From: Bacillus sp. HMF5848 | GTDB taxonomy: Bacteria; Bacillota; Bacilli; Bacillales; HMF5848 | Direction: 5' to 3' | Length of the DNA stretch: 64,000 nucleotides | Assembly: GCF_003944835.1 (NCBI RefSeq) | Contig: NZ_RWIV01000001.1 | Coordinates: forward strand, 4,329,501 to 4,393,500 | Part shown: positions 61,162 through 64,000 of the stretch, piece by piece | Position numbering within the stretch: the stretch's first letter is position 1 | Layout: each line of letters begins with the position of its first letter | Position numbers and translations under genes: made by a program | The notes under the pieces: generated by a model | What the model was told of the DNA's origin: nothing | The model's input: the letters and a program-made list of their open reading frames with translations, nothing else | The model's database searches: none

Positions 61162-62421
61162 TTACATTGCGAACTGATTCGCTTCCGCTGCTTGCTTTGA
61201 ACGGAGCTTTTTAATATCACGACGAATCAATAAGGAAACAACTAGAGCCACAACGAACAATCCAGCAAAGAATGTCAGGCTAGCTGCGTATGAACCTGTT
61301 GTATCCTTTACCCATGCTGCAAACATTGGTCCTGCTAAACCAGCTGCTGCCCATGCTGTTAAGATGTAACCATGGATAGCGCCTAATTGTTTTGTTCCAA
61401 ACATATCTCCGATAAACGCTGGGATTGAAGCAAACCCACCACCATAACACGTGTATACTATTGCTAACAGCACTTGGAATAATATTGCTTCTGTTGTATG
61501 TGGTAGGATAGCGAAAATAACAATTTGTAACACAAAGAAAGTTGTATACGTATTTGGACGGCCTATATAGTCTGAGACAGACGCCCAACCAATACGACCT
61601 AATCCGTTGAAAATACCTAGCACCCCTACAAGAGCGGCTGCTTCAGCAGTAGATAACCCAATACTCTCCTGTGCTAACGGCTTTGCAGCTGATAAAATGG
61701 CAATGCCACATGTCACATTAATGAAAAGCATTAACCATAAATAATAAAATCTAGATGTTTTGATTGATTCATTAGCCGTTAACTGTGATAAATCTTGTTT
61801 AGTTTTGCCTGCTTCCACTTTAGCTTTGAAGCCTGCTGGCACCCAATCAACTGGTGGCTTCTCAAGATATAAAGAAGATAGAGTCATAATAGCAAAATAT
61901 GATACTCCTAAAATATAAAATGTGTTCGCTGTTCCTACTGATTTTATAAGTGAATCCATGATAGGACTACTAATAGCAGCAGCAAAGCCAAACCCCATAA
62001 TAGCTAAGCCCGTTGCTAATCCTCTACGGTCTGGAAACCATTTTACTAGCGTAGAAACAGGAGCAATGTACCCGACCCCTAATCCTATTCCTCCTAACAC
62101 ACCATAGGTTACATACAGTAACGGAAGTGAGCCTACATTAACCGCTAGACCAGATCCGATGATACCAGCACCGAAAAACCCCGCAGCAAGGAGCCCTGCC
62201 TTTCTTGGTCCATATTTTTCAACAAAGTGGCCTAGAAAAGCGGCAGATAAACCTAAAAATAATATAGCTAAACTAAACGTAAATTGAACTTGCTTTGCTG
62301 ACCAACCGAATTCATCTATCAATGGGTTTGTGAAGTTACTCCATGCGTATACGGAACCTATTGAAATATGAATTCCGACTGCCGAAACGGCGATTAGCCA
62401 ACGGTTTTTCATTTTCCCCAT
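61162..62421 (-). CDS. OFA-family MFS transporter (oxalate/formate antiporter-like)
   Basis: 419 residues, twelve helices. GIHISIGSVYAWSNFTNPL and GIGLGVGYIAPVSTLVKWFPDRRGLATG are hallmark OFA motifs. Members exchange oxalate and formate or carry other small carboxylates. AAGGGGATGAG precedes the ATG. Its 355-base upstream region holds two copies of the leader motif and a terminator, so its expression is probably attenuated together with the formate module. Confidence 0.9.
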   Translation of the reverse strand: MGKMKNRWLIAVSAVGIHISIGSVYAWSNFTNPLIDEFGWSAKQVQFTFSLAILFLGLSAAFLGHFVEKYGPRKAGLLAAGFFGAGIIGSGLAVNVGSLPLLYVTYGVLGGIGLGVGYIAPVSTLVKWFPDRRGLATGLAIMGFGFAAAISSPIMDSLIKSVGTANTFYILGVSYFAIMTLSSLYLEKPPVDWVPAGFKAKVEAGKTKQDLSQLTANESIKTSRFYYLWLMLFINVTCGIAILSAAKPLAQESIGLSTAEAAALVGVLGIFNGLGRIGWASVSDYIGRPNTYTTFFVLQIVIFAILPHTTEAILFQVLLAIVYTCYGGGFASIPAFIGDMFGTKQLGAIHGYILTAWAAAGLAGPMFAAWVKDTTGSYAASLTFFAGLFVVALVVSLLIRRDIKKLRSKQAAEANQFAM

Positions 62422-62448
62422 GCGCTCATCCCCTTAAGTTTTGCTTAA

Positions 62449-62607
62449 ATAAAATAAGCCGCCAACCACTCTATACGCAAATTGGGTATAGCAAAGTGGA
62501 CTGACGGTTAGTTTCTAGCAGGTTCGCTACTATCATGACCAACTGTTAATCGCTTTCATTTTTCGCTTCACCTTAATCTAGTAGACAGGTTCGCTGCCCT
62601 ACACCAA
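62449..62607 (-). ncRNA. Unrecognised structured leader, copies 2 and 3 in tandem, with terminator (upstream of OFA gene)
   Basis: Copy 3 (62573-62607): TTGGT / ATTAA closing helix and hairpin GTAG..CAG-CGAAC-CTG..CTAC. Copy 2 (62507-62543): GTTGGT / ACTAAC and hairpin TAGTAG-CGAAC-CTGCTA. Both contain AGCGAACCTG. Copy 2 runs into a long terminator (62449-62507, CCAC, TATAC and GTATA, GTGG arms) with a T-rich tail. Base changes keep the helices, often through G-U pairs. Confidence 0.6.
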
Positions 62608-62776
62608 AATGTGACGAAATTATGAACTTTGACAAAAGCATATCATTATATTTAAAATATGGCAATATCTGTTTTTCTTCGTTTCTAATTTTTTTAAGAG
62701 AAAGAAAGTTTTATACTTGTTTAATGGTGTTAATTGTGTTTATATTTTTATTAATCTTAGAAAATGGGTGATTACA

Positions 62777-63571
62777 ATGATGTCAAATATGAGTGTCCAC
62801 CAACAAATTGTAAAATATACTAATAATTCATTTGTATATATGAAGGATACCATTGTATCGGAATACCCGTTAACTATTTACGTTAACGACACTGAGTTTG
62901 CGACTATGGTTTGTACTCCAACTGATTTAGAAGAGTTAATCATTGGCTTTTTAGCGTCAGAGGGTGTCATTCGTTTTAGAAGAGAAATCAGATCATTTCA
63001 AATTGACGAGAGTCGCGGAAGTGCCTACGTTCACTTACACCATAATGTTGAAACAAATCACCAGCACTATTCTAAAAGATTTATAGGTTCATGCTGCGGT
63101 AAAAGTCGTCAGTTTTATTTAGTAAATGATGCAAAAACTGCTAAAATTTCTATGTCAAAAACTACTGTATCTGCCGACCAATGTATTAACTTAATGAAAC
63201 AGATGCAACAAGCTAGCTATGTGTTTCAAGAGACGGGTGGCGTACATAATGCTGCACTTTGTACCCCAGAAGACATCATTGTATCACGCGCTGATATTGG
63301 TAGACATAACGCACTCGATAAATTATTCGGATATAGCTTACTTAATCAAATTCCTGTACGTGATAAAATTTTAGTATTTAGTGGACGTATATCATCTGAA
63401 GTGTTATTAAAAGCGGCTAAAATTGGCGTTGGTATTGTGCTTTCAAAATCAGCTGCTACAGACTTGGCCATTAAATTAGCAACTGACTTAAATATTACTG
63501 CTGTTGGATTTATTAGAGGAAATTCCTTTAATGTATACTCACATGCAGAGAGGATTACGCATGTAAACTAA
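62777..63571 (+). CDS. fdhD: Formate dehydrogenase accessory sulfurtransferase FdhD
   Basis: About 264 residues. The sulfur-carrying cysteine pair is in GSCCGKS (Cys106-107), with TGGVHNAAL, RADIGRHNALDKL and GRISSEVLLKAA further on. FdhD passes sulfur from a cysteine desulfurase to the Mo cofactor of formate dehydrogenases, making them active. ATG at 62777 follows GGGTGATTACA. Divergent from the OFA-DUF2294-FdhF unit that it serves. Confidence 0.95.
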   Translation: MMSNMSVHQQIVKYTNNSFVYMKDTIVSEYPLTIYVNDTEFATMVCTPTDLEELIIGFLASEGVIRFRREIRSFQIDESRGSAYVHLHHNVETNHQHYSKRFIGSCCGKSRQFYLVNDAKTAKISMSKTTVSADQCINLMKQMQQASYVFQETGGVHNAALCTPEDIIVSRADIGRHNALDKLFGYSLLNQIPVRDKILVFSGRISSEVLLKAAKIGVGIVLSKSAATDLAIKLATDLNITAVGFIRGNSFNVYSHAERITHVN

Positions 63572-63589
63572 TATGGAGTATATTCAGTA

Positions 63590-63818
63590 CGTTGAAAGCG
63601 CTTACCGATTTGCGAGCACCTTGCTCAGCCTATACCAGCTTAAGTCGTCCCCCCGCAGGAAGAGAATCTCCTCCCAGAGAGAGACGACTTAAGAACTCGA
63701 GCTGTGAAAAGCATCATATTTCATATCCATGCTTTTCACAAAATACTCAAGGAAGATTATTCTTAGATGAAAAGCTGGCTAGGGGTTTGGAGCTTAACAC
63801 TAATCTAGGTTAAAAGAC
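63590..63818. repeat. Second Bacillaceae repeat family, copy 2
   Basis: Shares CCCGCAGGAAG, TCTCCTCCC, CTTAAG, GCTAGG, AATCTAGGT and ACTTATACTT with 15955-16095. It contains the dyad CTTAAGTCGT / ACGACTTAAG (63641-63692). The open frame across it is not a gene. Confidence 0.55.
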
Positions 63819-64000
63819 TTATACTTCTTTTATATCAAAAGAAATGACCTTATTCGTTTTTGTATTATAAATTACACTTCCTCGGATTGTGAGCTTTTCT
63901 TGCGTGGATTCCACTTTGAATTCATACGTTTCTTGGATGCGATCCGCAGAAAGCTTTTTCTCTTCGACCTTGTTATAGTCCGTTATGTCATATCCTGGGT
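63819..64000 (-). CDS. C-terminal end of an unidentified protein (cut by window edge)
   Basis: Open minus-strand frame from the window end to the stop at 63819, about 60 residues: GYDITDYNKVEEKKLSADRI, then FKVESTQEKLTIRGSVIYN and ISFDIKEV at the end. Beta-strand-like and soluble in the visible part. No family recognised. The lack of stops and the codon use favour a real gene. Confidence 0.55.
   Translation of the reverse strand, partial: PGYDITDYNKVEEKKLSADRIQETYEFKVESTQEKLTIRGSVIYNTKTNKVISFDIKEV

Noticed and set aside
63592-63813. 73-codon open frame on the plus strand
   Set aside because: It lies wholly inside a repeat element, is rich in Pro and Arg from GC bias, and has no ribosome binding site.

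Overview
The window comes from a low-GC Gram-positive chromosome, most likely a Bacillaceae. The support is TnrA with its boxes, TreR/TreP/TreA, an ArtPQR-like transporter, RocB, PepT, a DesK/DesR-type two-component pair, a BrnQ T-box, a class-I preQ1 riboswitch and a perfect CIRCE element. Frequent TTG starts preceded by strong Shine-Dalgarno sequences fit the same group. No rRNA, tRNA or CRISPR array was seen. Both window edges cut a gene.

Layout. 1-0.7 kb: end of an AGCS symporter. 0.8-8.1 kb: probable sugar or polyol cluster (three aldo/keto reductases and an SDR on the minus strand; a ROK regulator and an MFS carrier on the plus strand; a LacI-type regulator). 8.3-9.0 kb: a small protein gene, a GC-rich intergenic repeat and an IS1182-like transposase remnant. 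9.1-15.7 kb: one minus-strand operon crr-treP-treA-treR-ptsH-ptsI behind two TreR-type palindromes and a cre-like site, so the trehalose genes and the general PTS proteins share a transcript. 16-18.6 kb: an SDR and T-box-controlled brnQ. 18.9-22.4 kb: a tiny membrane protein and an ABC-2 transporter plus DesKR-like two-component system, with the ATPase gene broken by a 1-nt frameshift. 22.9-26.7 kb: an orphan cytosolic metal-receptor-like protein, an SDR, a PH-domain protein and pepF.

27.3-36.3 kb is the most intriguing block. An ABC importer (lipoprotein, two permeases, ATPase) and a CDP-alcohol phosphatidyltransferase lie next to a TVP38/VTT membrane protein, a membrane-anchored tandem rhodanese, an HdrB-like Fe-S protein and a GltD-like Fe-S flavoprotein. 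A palindrome matching the Rex operator precedes the flavoprotein gene. The gene set parallels the uncharacterised E. coli ydjXYZ-ynjABCDEF cluster and suggests a redox-regulated sulfur-linked import or membrane system of unknown substrate.

36.7-53.8 kb: mostly housekeeping and nitrogen-related genes (DUF2269, esterase, DUF1836, hemolysin III, tnrA, rocB, TauE, a TipAS-type MerR regulator, an amino-acid ABC transporter, M20 hydrolase, pepT, DUF368/PopT-type, acyl-CoA dehydrogenase). 54.4-57.2 kb: preQ1-controlled VUT transporter and CIRCE-controlled htpG. 57.3-63.6 kb: a YqcI/YcgG protein, then a formate module (FdhF/YdeP-type molybdoenzyme, DUF2294/MpsC-like protein, OFA-family transporter, FdhD). 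Both transcription units of that module carry the same unrecognised leader-RNA motif in front of a terminator (three copies). Intergenic regions hold several repeat families, including three copies of an element made of two matching palindromes about 60 bp apart around a conserved core.
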